From contig CAYWVF010000009.1 of the NCBI GenBank assembly GCA_964461815.1, positions 1 to 64,000 on the forward strand: 64,000 nt of DNA, in the 5' to 3' direction. Below the pieces are notes generated by a model that was not told where the DNA came from, searched no databases, and saw only the letters and a program-made list of their open reading frames with translations. The position numbers were made by a program, and so were the translations under genes. This document shows positions 16,154 through 24,826 of this stretch, one piece after another; the first letter of the stretch is position 1; the number at the start of each line of letters is the position of its first letter. Origin of the DNA: JAAZBA01 sp964461815 (lineage in GTDB: Bacteria > Bacillota > Clostridia > Oscillospirales > QAMX01).

Positions 16154-17152
16154 ATGAATAAATGGTATAAAAGCTCAGGAAAGGACTCCGATGTTATAAT
16201 ATCCTCACGTGTGAGACTGGCAAGAAATATTCCCGGCTATCCGTTCCCGTCAAGGCTCAGCAATGAGAAGGCGGCAGAGGTGATAAACAAGGTCACGGAT
16301 GCGGCTCAGTGTGCGGGGCTCGACAAGGTGAGCTTCTCGGAGCTCGATGCACAGACTAAGGCTAAATACGTTGAACGTCACCTCGTATCACCTGCATTCA
16401 CCGCACAGGGCACACCTCGTGCGCTGCTTGTAAGTGACGATGAGAGCCTTTCCGTAATGATAAACGAGGAGGATCACCTCAGGATCCAGTCAATGGGTGC
16501 AGGACTTTGTCTTGCGGAGTGTATGACAGCTGCCGCAAAGCTCGATGCACTGCTCGACAGCAGACTGTCGTTCTCGTTCAACGGTGAGCGCGGCTACATC
16601 ACCTCCTGCCCCACTAACCTCGGCTGTGCCATGAGGCTCTCGGTCATGCTCCATCTCCCGGCACTCACCGAAACGGGCAACATCAAGGGCATCATCAGTG
16701 CGGCATCAAAGCTCGGACTTACTGTAAGAGGTATCTACGGTGAGGGCAGCGAGGCTACCTCGTCCATATATCAGCTCTCCAACGCACTTTCACTCGGCAG
16801 TACGGAGAATGAGCTGCTTGAGCGTTTAAACAGTGCCGTAGCGCGCATAATAGCAATGGAGCGTAAGCTTCGCAAGATGATGTACGACCGTGACAACCTA
16901 GCCTACTGCGACAGGATATGGCGTGCGTACAGCATCCTCAAGGGTGCAAGGCTCATATCCACTAAGGAAGCCATGAAGCTTCTGGGGGAGCTGAGGCTTG
17001 CGGCAAGTCTCGACGAGGCTGAGCTGCCACATGCAGATACGGCTGTCATCAACTCACTTATAATGGAGATACAGCCGAATACGATAGGACAACAGAACGC
17101 AGACTCACGTGATGCGGCAAGGGCTAAGCTGATACGTGAGAGCATAGTATAA
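16154..17152 (+). CDS. mcsB: Protein arginine kinase McsB
   Basis: 332 residues of the ATP:guanido phosphotransferase family. It has IISSRVRLARNIPGYPFPSR (ATP-phosphate-binding arginines), the NEEDHLRIQSM loop with the catalytic Glu, and TSCPTNLGCAMRLSVML with the reactive Cys. It phosphorylates arginines on aberrant proteins, marking them for ClpCP, and inactivates CtsR. Slightly shorter than the usual 350-360, mainly at the C-terminus. An AAAGGGGATA ribosome binding site precedes the ATG. Confidence 0.96.
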   Translation: MNKWYKSSGKDSDVIISSRVRLARNIPGYPFPSRLSNEKAAEVINKVTDAAQCAGLDKVSFSELDAQTKAKYVERHLVSPAFTAQGTPRALLVSDDESLSVMINEEDHLRIQSMGAGLCLAECMTAAAKLDALLDSRLSFSFNGERGYITSCPTNLGCAMRLSVMLHLPALTETGNIKGIISAASKLGLTVRGIYGEGSEATSSIYQLSNALSLGSTENELLERLNSAVARIIAMERKLRKMMYDRDNLAYCDRIWRAYSILKGARLISTKEAMKLLGELRLAASLDEAELPHADTAVINSLIMEIQPNTIGQQNADSRDAARAKLIRESIV

Positions 17153-17192
17153 ATATTCTTCATTATTACCCGACAGAAAGGAATGAAAATGA

Positions 17193-19640
17193 ATGTATAA
17201 CTCCAGATTTACAGAAAGAGCCGAAAAGGCATTGAGACTCGCACATGAAGCGGCGGCTGAGCTTGGTCACAGCCACGTCGGCAGCGAGCATATATTACTC
17301 GGACTTCTTCGTGAGGGCAGCGGCGTAGCCGCAAAGGCACTCCAATCGGCAGGCATGACTCCCGAAAAGGTAAAGCAGCTCATATCGGATAACATCGGCA
17401 TCGGCAGCCCCGGCATAAGCACTCCGCAGGGCTTGACTCCGAGATCGAAGCGTATAATCGAGCTTGCAATGGCAGAGGCTGCAAGGATGGGACACAGCTA
17501 CGTAGGCACAGAGCACATACTCATGGGTATGCTCCGTGAGACAGACTGCTTCGCAGTTCAGATGCTCATCGCCTCCGGCATCGAGCCTCAGAAACTGTAC
17601 GCTATGACCGCAAGCATGCTCGGCATGAAAACGAATATCCCGAACGAGCCGCAAAACGGTATGAATTACCAAAAGCAGCGTCCCGATCGTGCATCGGGTG
17701 ATACAAAGCAGCTCGATCAGTACAGCCGTGACCTGACACAGGCTGCACGTGAGGGTAAGCTAGACCCTGTTATCGGCCGTTCAAAGGAGATAGAGCGTGT
17801 GATACAGATACTGTCACGCCGTACAAAGAACAATCCCTGTCTGATCGGTGAGCCGGGCGTAGGTAAGACCGCCATCGCAGAGGGACTTGCTCAGAAGATC
17901 GCCTCTCAGGACGTGCCGGATACGCTCAGACAAAAGAGGCTCGTGGCACTCGATCTGTCGGGTATGGTCGCAGGTACAAAGTACAGAGGTGAATTTGAGG
18001 AGCGTATCAAGGGCGTGCTCGATGAGGTCAAGAAGTCGGGCAATGTCATACTGTTCATAGATGAGCTTCACACCATCGTCGGTGCAGGTGCTGCCGAGGG
18101 TGCGATAGATGCCGCAAATATCCTAAAGCCTATGCTCTCGAGAGGTGAATTGCAGCTCATCGGTGCGACTACGCTCGATGAATACAAGAAGTACATCGAA
18201 AAGGATGCGGCACTCGAGCGCAGATTCCAGCCTGTAACGGTAGGCGAGCCGAGCGAAGAGGATGCGGTACAGATACTCTTCGGACTGCGTGACAGATACG
18301 AGGCTCACCACGGTGTAAAGATAAGCGACGAGGCTGTAAAGGCTGCGGTAACGCTGTCGAGCAGATATATTAATGACAGAAATCTCCCGGATAAGGCAAT
18401 AGACCTGATAGATGAGGCTGCGTCAAGGCTCAGGATGCAGTCACTCACAGCTCCGCCGGATCTTAAGGAGCAGGAGCAGGAGGTAGAAAAGCTCTCTAAG
18501 GAGCTTGAGGAAGCCGTACAGTCACAGGACTTCGAAAAGGCTGCCGACATAAGAGATAAAAAGAGAGCGGCAGGTGAAGCACTTGAAAAGGCACGTGCAA
18601 GCTGGCAGTCCTCCGGCGGCGGTGCTGTCGTAGATGAGGATGCGGTAGCGGCTGTGGTATCGCTCTGGACAGGTATCCCGGTAGCAAAGCTCACCGAGGC
18701 CGAAAGTGAGAAGCTTCTGAAGCTCGAGGAGGAGCTTCACAAGAGAGTCATAGGTCAGGATGAGGCTGTAACGGCTATCTCCAAGGCTATCCGTCGAGGC
18801 AGAGTCGGCTTAAAGGATCCGAAGCGTCCTATCGGCTCGTTCATATTCCTCGGCCCGACAGGTGTAGGTAAGACAGAGCTTTCAAAGGCACTCGCCGAGG
18901 CTATGTTCGGCACGGAAAAGGCGCTTGTACGTATAGATATGTCCGAATATATGGAAAAACATGCTGTCAGCCGTATGATCGGCTCACCTCCGGGCTATGT
19001 CGGCTATGACGAGGGCGGTCAGCTCACCGAAAAGGTACGCCGTAACCCGTACTCGGTCATCCTCTTCGATGAGATAGAAAAGGCTCACCCCGATGTATTC
19101 AACATCATGCTCCAGATACTCGAGGACGGTATGCTCACAGACTCACGAGGCCGTAAGGTCGATTTTAAGAATACTATCATCATCATGACCTCGAATATCG
19201 GTGCAAGGCTCATCACAGATACCTCCAGAAAGACGCTCGGCTTCACGGGAGTCGAGGAAAAGGACTCCACCTTTGAGGATATCCGCAATAAGGTCATGGG
19301 CGAGCTTAAGAATGCGTTCAGACCCGAGTTCCTCAACAGGATCGACGATATCATCGTATTCCACAGGCTCGAAAAGGAGCAGATCCGTGAGATCGCAGTT
19401 CATATGCTCGGCGAGGTCAAGGAAAGACTTGGTGCTATGGGCTATGAGCTGGGCTGGGATGACGCTGCGGTCGATAACGTAGCCGATGCGGGCTTCGATC
19501 CCATCTATGGTGCAAGACCTCTGAGACGTGCTATCCAGAGCAGAGTCGAGGATGTCGTATCGGAGCTGATACTCGCAGGCAAGATCACCGACAATAAGAT
19601 ACTCCTTACCGTCGAGGACGGAAGCCTTATCTGTAAATAG
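17193..19640 (+). CDS. clpC: ATP-dependent Clp protease ATP-binding subunit ClpC
   Basis: 815 residues, the normal length. Domain order: two Clp-N repeats (about 1-145), AAA+ domain D1 with Walker A GEPGVGKT (about 218), a middle coiled-coil region with a UVR-like stretch (about 425-460), and D2 with Walker A GPTGVGKT (about 553) and Walker B ILFDEI. It unfolds substrates, including arginine-phosphorylated proteins, for ClpP. clpP itself is not in this window. Last gene of the CtsR operon; a 14-bp hairpin without a T-tract follows. Confidence 0.98.
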   Translation: MYNSRFTERAEKALRLAHEAAAELGHSHVGSEHILLGLLREGSGVAAKALQSAGMTPEKVKQLISDNIGIGSPGISTPQGLTPRSKRIIELAMAEAARMGHSYVGTEHILMGMLRETDCFAVQMLIASGIEPQKLYAMTASMLGMKTNIPNEPQNGMNYQKQRPDRASGDTKQLDQYSRDLTQAAREGKLDPVIGRSKEIERVIQILSRRTKNNPCLIGEPGVGKTAIAEGLAQKIASQDVPDTLRQKRLVALDLSGMVAGTKYRGEFEERIKGVLDEVKKSGNVILFIDELHTIVGAGAAEGAIDAANILKPMLSRGELQLIGATTLDEYKKYIEKDAALERRFQPVTVGEPSEEDAVQILFGLRDRYEAHHGVKISDEAVKAAVTLSSRYINDRNLPDKAIDLIDEAASRLRMQSLTAPPDLKEQEQEVEKLSKELEEAVQSQDFEKAADIRDKKRAAGEALEKARASWQSSGGGAVVDEDAVAAVVSLWTGIPVAKLTEAESEKLLKLEEELHKRVIGQDEAVTAISKAIRRGRVGLKDPKRPIGSFIFLGPTGVGKTELSKALAEAMFGTEKALVRIDMSEYMEKHAVSRMIGSPPGYVGYDEGGQLTEKVRRNPYSVILFDEIEKAHPDVFNIMLQILEDGMLTDSRGRKVDFKNTIIIMTSNIGARLITDTSRKTLGFTGVEEKDSTFEDIRNKVMGELKNAFRPEFLNRIDDIIVFHRLEKEQIREIAVHMLGEVKERLGAMGYELGWDDAAVDNVADAGFDPIYGARPLRRAIQSRVEDVVSELILAGKITDNKILLTVEDGSLICK

Positions 19641-19656
19641 ACACTTCCGGCAAATA

Positions 19657-19690
19657 TTATAACTTACCCCCATAATGGGGTAAGTTATAA
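19657..19690. other. Perfect inverted repeat after clpC
   Basis: 14-bp perfect stem TTATAACTTACCCC/GGGGTAAGTTATAA with a 6-nt loop. There is no T-tract on either side, so it is not a classical terminator; it may stabilise the 3' end of the ctsR operon mRNA. It lies between the two heat-shock operons. Confidence 0.6.
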
Positions 19691-19776
19691 ATTGCCCCTT
19701 ACGGTGACAATTCATAACGATATTATCTATGTACAAAAAAACAGAATAAAATCATAAATATTTTACTCCTCTCCCC

Positions 19777-19805
19777 TTGACATTTGTGTTAAAGAGTGGT
19801 ACATT
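19777..19805 (+). promoter_or_regulatory. Sigma-A promoter of the hrcA operon
   Basis: TTGACA (19777-19782), 17-bp spacer, TACATT (19800-19805), with the CIRCE operator starting 12 bp downstream. Confidence 0.8.
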
Positions 19806-19816
19806 ATAAGCAGTAA

Positions 19817-19843
19817 TTAGCACTCGTCAAAGGAGAGTGCTAA
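19817..19843 (+). promoter_or_regulatory. CIRCE operator (HrcA binding site)
   Basis: TTAGCACTC, 9-nt spacer, GAGTGCTAA: a perfect CIRCE element. The following leader to the hrcA start (about 100 nt) contains a small hairpin CTTCGGC/GCCGAAG (19865-19880) and no other recognised site. Confidence 0.97.
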
Positions 19844-19946
19844 TCGAAATAAATTCCGAATGGGCTTCGGCGTGCCGAAGGATCCTACGGATTCTCCATT
19901 TGCAACCGCCTCATAAACCCACATGTCAGGAGAAGAGAGGTAAAAT

Positions 19947-20960
19947 ATGCTCAGCGACAGAAAAAAAGAGATCCTAAAGGCAGTCGTTGACGATTATATA
20001 ATGACAGCGGAGCCTGTCGGTTCACGTGCCGTCAGCAAGCGACTCACCACTCCGGTATCGAGTGCCACGGTAAGAAACGAAATGGCTGATCTTGAGACGT
20101 TAGGCTACCTTGAGCAGCCGCACACCTCCGCCGGACGTGTCCCGTCGAACAAGGGCTACCGACTCTATGTTGACGAGCTGATGGAGAGCTACAGGCTGAA
20201 CATGCGTGAGATAGACGACATAGAGCGAGCGCTGGCTTTCCGTGTAAATGAGCTTGATCGTATCATTATAGAAGCCGGGCGCATGGTAAGTGAGCTCACA
20301 CGTCACCCTGCCATAGCCGTGACTCCCTCCAGATCGGAGGAAAAGATACGCAGATTCGAGGTAATACGTGTAGATGAGCAGACGATAGTGCTCGTGCTCG
20401 TAACCACCTCCGATATCATAAAGAATAAAATATGTCATCTGACGTTTCCGCTCACGGACTTCGATGCGGCTGCCGCATCGAAGGCATTAAACGATAATTT
20501 TACCGACATACCGATAGAGACCTTCGCAGAGGAGCAGATCACCGCAGCGGAATACGGTGCGGGGATAAGCATCACAGAGGTGCTCATAGCTGCGATCGAC
20601 TTTGCGGAGGAGGTCATAAGCTCAGCTGCACGGCGTCAGGTATATTTACAGGGTGCATCGAATATATTGAAGTTCCCGGAGTACAGAGACATAGACAGAG
20701 CCTCGGAGCTGCTTGATTTCCTATCGGACAACGGTGCGGTAGCAAAGCTCGAAGCACTCAATACGAATGAGGACAACATAAATATCACCATCGGAGACGA
20801 AAACCACGAGCCTGTGCTGGACGATACGAGTATAATAATGACTCCCTACGGTGCAGGCGGCATGATCGGTATCATAGGGCCTACGAGAATGGACTATGCC
20901 AGAGTCAGTGCAAGGCTGAGACGCTTTGCAGAGGGGCTTGAAAGATATTTTAACAAGTGA
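19947..20960 (+). CDS. hrcA: Heat-inducible transcription repressor HrcA
   Basis: 337 residues. The N-terminal winged helix has the family segments DDYIMTAEPVGSRAVSKR and SSATVRNEMADLE, then LGYLEQPHTSAGRVPSNKGYR. The GAF-like middle and the C-terminal dimerisation domain follow, with YGAGGMIGIIGPTRMDYARV near the end. It binds CIRCE and represses the groE and dnaK operons; its folding depends on GroEL in Bacillus. First gene of hrcA-grpE-dnaK-dnaJ, so autoregulated. Confidence 0.97.
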   Translation: MLSDRKKEILKAVVDDYIMTAEPVGSRAVSKRLTTPVSSATVRNEMADLETLGYLEQPHTSAGRVPSNKGYRLYVDELMESYRLNMREIDDIERALAFRVNELDRIIIEAGRMVSELTRHPAIAVTPSRSEEKIRRFEVIRVDEQTIVLVLVTTSDIIKNKICHLTFPLTDFDAAAASKALNDNFTDIPIETFAEEQITAAEYGAGISITEVLIAAIDFAEEVISSAARRQVYLQGASNILKFPEYRDIDRASELLDFLSDNGAVAKLEALNTNEDNINITIGDENHEPVLDDTSIIMTPYGAGGMIGIIGPTRMDYARVSARLRRFAEGLERYFNK

Positions 20961-20984
20961 CTACCATAACGAAAGGGATATATC

Positions 20985-21542
20985 ATGGCGAAAAAGAAGG
21001 AAAAGGACGATATCTTAAATAATAACGAGACAGTCGAGCAGGAGACAAAGGAGCCGGAAACCGAGCCTACAGCAGATGAGGCTACAGCAGACAAGTCTAC
21101 AGCAGATGAGTCTGCGAAGCTCACCGATGAGCTTAACGACACCAAAGACAAATATCTCCGTCTTGCTGCCGAATACGATAATTTCCGCAAGCGCAGTCAG
21201 CGTGAGCGTGAGGCAACATATAATGATGCGGCTGCAAATACGATAAAAGCATTTATCCCGGTGCTCGACAACCTTGAGCGTGCGCTTGCCGCAGTAGGCG
21301 GCGACGAAGCGAACCGCAAGGGCATCGAGCTGACACATAAGCAGTTTATCGACACGCTCGATAAGCTCGGTGTAAAGGAGATCCCGGCAAAGGGTGAGAC
21401 GTTCGACCCCAATCTTCACAATGCGGTGATGCACATCGAGGATGAGACGATAGATGAGCAGACCGTAGTTGAGGTTTTCGAAAAGGGCTATATCATGGGC
21501 GACAGAGTAATAAGGTACGCCATGGTAAAGGTAGCAAACTAA
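20985..21542 (+). CDS. grpE: Nucleotide exchange factor GrpE
   Basis: 185 residues. An acidic, low-complexity N-terminal tail (about 1-45) includes a short repeat of TADE/TADK units. It leads to the coiled coil (LNDTKDKYLRLAAEYDNFRKR) and the C-terminal beta-wing with KGETFDPNLHNAVMH and EKGYIMGDRVIRYAMVKV, the GrpE signature. It releases ADP from DnaK. It is 24 nt after hrcA and 35 nt before dnaK. Confidence 0.97.
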   Translation: MAKKKEKDDILNNNETVEQETKEPETEPTADEATADKSTADESAKLTDELNDTKDKYLRLAAEYDNFRKRSQREREATYNDAAANTIKAFIPVLDNLERALAAVGGDEANRKGIELTHKQFIDTLDKLGVKEIPAKGETFDPNLHNAVMHIEDETIDEQTVVEVFEKGYIMGDRVIRYAMVKVAN

Positions 21543-21577
21543 ATAAGTAATTTATAATCTGAAAAGGAGCAAATATA

Positions 21578-23452
21578 ATGGGTAAGATCATAGGTATTGA
21601 CCTCGGTACAACAAACTCTTGTGTAGCAGTTATGGAAGGCGGCGAGCCTGTTATAATCTCGAACGCAGAAGGCGCTCGTACAACTCCGTCCGTTGTTGCA
21701 TTTGCAAAGAACGGCGAACGTATGGTAGGTCAGGTCGCTAAGCGTCAGGCTATCACGAATCCGGACAGAACAGTCATCTCCATCAAGCGTGAGATGGGTT
21801 CAAACTATAAGGTAAACATCGACGGTAAGCAGTTTTCTCCGCAGGAGATCAGCGCAATGGTGCTTCAGAAGCTCAAGGGTGACGCTGAAAGCTACCTCGG
21901 CTCACCTGTAACACAGGCTGTTATCACAGTTCCGGCATACTTTACAGATGCACAGCGTCAGGCAACAAAGGACGCAGGCAAGATCGCAGGTCTTGAGGTT
22001 CTCAGAATAATTAACGAGCCTACAGCAGCAGCTCTTGCTTACGGTGTAGATAAGGAAAGCGATCAGAAGATCATGGTATACGACCTCGGCGGCGGTACAT
22101 TCGATGTATCTATCCTTGAGATCGGCGACGGCGTACTTGAGGTGCTTGCTACGGCAGGTAACAACCGTCTCGGCGGCGATGACTTCGATGAGCGTATAAT
22201 GAACTGGATGGCTGAAGAGTTCAAGCGTTCCAACAACGTAGACCTCCGTGCCGACAGAATGGCTATGCAGAGACTTAAGGAAGCTGCCGAAAAGGCTAAG
22301 ATCGAGCTTTCCGGCATGGCAAGCACAAACATCAACCTCCCGTACATCACAGCAGATGCAACAGGTCCTAAGCACCTTGAAATGACACTCACACGTGCAA
22401 AGTTCAACGAGCTGACAGCAGACCTGGTAGAAAAGACAATGGAGCCTGTACGCCGTGCAATGAGCGACTCCGGTCTCCGTCCGGAGGATCTTGCAAAGGT
22501 ACTTCTCGTAGGCGGCTCTACAAGAATCCCGGCAGTTCAGGAAGCAGTAAAGAACTTCACAGGCAAGGAGCCGTTTAAGGGCATCAACCCCGATGAATGT
22601 GTTGCAGCAGGTGCAGCTATTCAGGGCGGCGTTCTCGGTGGCGAGGTAAAGGACGTACTTCTTCTTGACGTAACTCCGCTTTCACTCGGACTTGAAACAC
22701 TGGGCGGCGTATTCACAAAGCTCATTGAAAGAAATACAACGATTCCGACAAAGAAGAGCCAGGTATTCTCCACAGCAGCTGACGGTCAGACATCGGTTGA
22801 GATCCACGTTCTCCAGGGCGAGCGTGAGATGGCTCAGTACAATAAGACACTCGGCCGCTTCACACTTGACGGTATCCCGGCAGCTCCGAGAGGAGTTCCG
22901 CAGATCGAGGTCACCTTTGATATCGATGCTAACGGTATCGTAAACGTATCCGCTAAGGATCTCGGAACAGGCAAGGAGCAGAAGATCACGATCACAGCCT
23001 CCACGAATATGGATAAGGATGCGGTAGAGCGTGCAGTCAAGGAAGCTGAGCAGTATGCCGAAGAGGATAAGCGCCGTCGTGACGAGGTAGACACACGCAA
23101 CCGTGCAGATCAGATGATCTACCAGTGCGAAAAGGTAATGACAGACGCAGGCGACAAGCTCACAGATGCAGATAAGGCTCCTGTTCAGCAGGGTATCGAT
23201 GCTCTTAAGAATATCATGCAGGGCAGCGATCTTGAGGCTATCAAGAAGGCTATAGAGGATCTTGAGAAAGCAATGTATGAGCTTTCCTCAAAGATGTATC
23301 AGCAGAACGCACCTCAGGGTGATCCGAACATGGGCGGAGATCACACAGGCTATCAGCAGGGCGGCTACGATGCAGGTGCTCAGGGCAATGCTCAGGGCGG
23401 TCAGTATTATGATGCCGACTACAAGGTAGTAGACGACGAGGATAAGAAGTAA
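21578..23452 (+). CDS. dnaK: Molecular chaperone DnaK (Hsp70)
   Basis: 624 residues. ATPase domain with GIDLGTTNSCVAVMEGG, VYDLGGGTFDVSIL and LVGGSTRIPAVQEAV (phosphate loops and connect segments), the linker DVLLLDVTPLSLG and a substrate-binding beta-sandwich and helical lid. The tail is Gly/Gln-rich and ends in DDEDKK. The protein lacks the extra loop of Gram-negative DnaK, as is typical for Firmicutes. Codon choice is more biased to the common set than in the neighbours, consistent with high expression. Confidence 0.99.
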   Translation: MGKIIGIDLGTTNSCVAVMEGGEPVIISNAEGARTTPSVVAFAKNGERMVGQVAKRQAITNPDRTVISIKREMGSNYKVNIDGKQFSPQEISAMVLQKLKGDAESYLGSPVTQAVITVPAYFTDAQRQATKDAGKIAGLEVLRIINEPTAAALAYGVDKESDQKIMVYDLGGGTFDVSILEIGDGVLEVLATAGNNRLGGDDFDERIMNWMAEEFKRSNNVDLRADRMAMQRLKEAAEKAKIELSGMASTNINLPYITADATGPKHLEMTLTRAKFNELTADLVEKTMEPVRRAMSDSGLRPEDLAKVLLVGGSTRIPAVQEAVKNFTGKEPFKGINPDECVAAGAAIQGGVLGGEVKDVLLLDVTPLSLGLETLGGVFTKLIERNTTIPTKKSQVFSTAADGQTSVEIHVLQGEREMAQYNKTLGRFTLDGIPAAPRGVPQIEVTFDIDANGIVNVSAKDLGTGKEQKITITASTNMDKDAVERAVKEAEQYAEEDKRRRDEVDTRNRADQMIYQCEKVMTDAGDKLTDADKAPVQQGIDALKNIMQGSDLEAIKKAIEDLEKAMYELSSKMYQQNAPQGDPNMGGDHTGYQQGGYDAGAQGNAQGGQYYDADYKVVDDEDKK

Positions 23453-23464
23453 ATTTGAGCATAG

Positions 23465-23496
23465 CTGCAATGTGTACCGAAAGGTACACATTGCAG
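23465..23496 (+). promoter_or_regulatory. Hairpin 1 in the dnaK-dnaJ gap (antiterminator-like)
   Basis: Perfect 14-bp stem CTGCAATGTGTACC/GGTACACATTGCAG closed by a GAAA tetraloop. Its 3' arm and loop are the same bases that form the 5' arm of the downstream terminator hairpin, so the two cannot form together. Confidence 0.7.
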
Positions 23497-23518
23497 TGTG
23501 TACCTTTCGGTGATTTTT
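23476..23518 (+). terminator. Conditional terminator between dnaK and dnaJ
   Basis: Perfect 15-bp stem ACCGAAAGGTACACA (23476-23490) with TGTGTACCTTTCGGT (23497-23511), 6-nt loop, then GATTTTTG. It is mutually exclusive with hairpin 1. It probably lowers dnaJ expression relative to dnaK by partial termination. Confidence 0.7.
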
Positions 23519-23559
23519 GTAAGCTCCAATATATTTGTAGCCTACAAAAGCTTCCGAAC

Positions 23560-23613
23560 GTAAAACGGCTTTACATTGAACGCTCCGTTTTACAGCTGCG
23601 GCGCTCGGCCGCA
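23560..23613 (+). other. Additional hairpins in the dnaK-dnaJ gap
   Basis: GTAAAACGG (23560-23568) pairs with CCGTTTTAC (23585-23593), and TGCGGC (23597-23602) pairs with GCCGCA (23608-23613). Neither is followed by a T-tract. They may act in mRNA processing or stability. Confidence 0.5.
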
Positions 23614-23647
23614 TATTTTCACTGTAAATTCCGATGAAAGGTAAATG

Positions 23648-23663
23648 CTTTGCACAGCAAAGG
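23648..23663 (+). promoter_or_regulatory. Hairpin covering the dnaJ ribosome binding site
   Basis: CTTTGC (23648-23653), ACA loop, GCAAAG (23657-23662) immediately followed by G: the 3' arm is the GCAAAGG ribosome binding site 8 nt before the dnaJ ATG. A short 6-bp stem over a chaperone ribosome binding site has the layout of an RNA thermometer. This is inferred from sequence only. Confidence 0.5.
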
Positions 23664-23671
23664 TTATAACA

Positions 23672-24826
23672 ATGGCAGATAAACGAGATTATTACGAGGT
23701 GCTTGGCGTAGCACGTGAAGCAAGTGACGATGAAATAAAGAAGGCATACCGAAAGCTGGCTAAAAAGTATCATCCGGACATGAATCCGGGCGATAAAGAG
23801 GCTGAAGCCAAGTTTAAAGAGGCAAATGAAGCATATGAGGTGCTCAGTGACAGCGAAAAGCGAGGCAAATATGACCGCTTCGGCTTTGCCGGAGTAGACC
23901 CCAACTACGGTGCGGGTCAGGGCGGCGCATACGGCAGCGGCTTTGGCGGCGCAGGCTTCCAGGACTTCGATCTTGGAAGCATATTCGACAGCTTTTTCGG
24001 CGGCAGCGGTGGCGGTGCTTCACGCCGTAACTCACCGCAAAAGGGCGACAGCATGAGAAGCAGCGTAGTACTCAGCTTCGAGGAGGCTGCATTCGGCTGC
24101 AAGAAGACAATAGAGGTCGATCGCACCGAAAAATGCCCCGATTGTACGGGAACAGGTGCTAAAAAGGGTACTACAGCCGAAACCTGTAAGAAATGTCACG
24201 GTACAGGTCAGGTTGAGACTGTTCAGCGCACAGTGCTCGGTATGATGCGCTCCAGTGCTCCGTGCTCCGACTGCCGTGGTACAGGTAAGATAATAAAGAA
24301 TCCGTGTCCGTCCTGCCGTGGACAGGGCTATGTACGCAAGCGCCGTAAGCTTGAGGTCAACTTCCCTGCCGGTATCGATGACGGACAGACAGTTACACTG
24401 CGTGGTCAGGGCGGCGTAGGCATAAACGGCGGCCCTAACGGTGATGTTTACGCAACAGTCACCATCAGACCTCACTCCATGTTCACCCGTCGCGGCAGCG
24501 ACGTGCTCTGCGAGGTACCGATAAGCTTCGTTGATGCCGCACTCGGTGCTACTATCCAGGTAGCTACGCTCGACGGTAAGGTAGAGTACAGCATCCCCGA
24601 GGGTACGCAGACAGGTACTGTATTCAGACTCCGCGGCAAGGGTATTCCGATGATAAACAGCAAGGCACGCGGCGACCATTACGTTACAGTCAAGGTCGAG
24701 GTGCCTAAGAACCTCACCCACAAGCAAAAGGAGCTGCTGCGTGATTTCGGTAAGGAGCTGTCACCTGAAAATCATACAGAGGAAAACAAGGGATTTTTTG
24801 AAAAATTAAAGGATCTTTTCGACTGA
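23672..24826 (+). CDS. dnaJ: Co-chaperone DnaJ (Hsp40)
   Basis: 384 residues. J domain with the HPD motif (KYHPDMNPG), Gly/Phe-rich linker, zinc domain with four CxxCxGxG repeats (CPDCTGTG, CKKCHGTG, CSDCRGTG, CPSCRGQG) and the C-terminal substrate-binding domain. The ATG at 23672 gives the conserved MADKRDYYEVLGV start. An in-frame ATG at 23645 with its own GAAAGG would add nine residues and would bypass the hairpin over the downstream ribosome binding site. It is separated from dnaK by 219 nt of structured RNA, unlike the tight spacing upstream, and overlaps the next ORF by one base. Confidence 0.98.
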   Translation: MADKRDYYEVLGVAREASDDEIKKAYRKLAKKYHPDMNPGDKEAEAKFKEANEAYEVLSDSEKRGKYDRFGFAGVDPNYGAGQGGAYGSGFGGAGFQDFDLGSIFDSFFGGSGGGASRRNSPQKGDSMRSSVVLSFEEAAFGCKKTIEVDRTEKCPDCTGTGAKKGTTAETCKKCHGTGQVETVQRTVLGMMRSSAPCSDCRGTGKIIKNPCPSCRGQGYVRKRRKLEVNFPAGIDDGQTVTLRGQGGVGINGGPNGDVYATVTIRPHSMFTRRGSDVLCEVPISFVDAALGATIQVATLDGKVEYSIPEGTQTGTVFRLRGKGIPMINSKARGDHYVTVKVEVPKNLTHKQKELLRDFGKELSPENHTEENKGFFEKLKDLFD

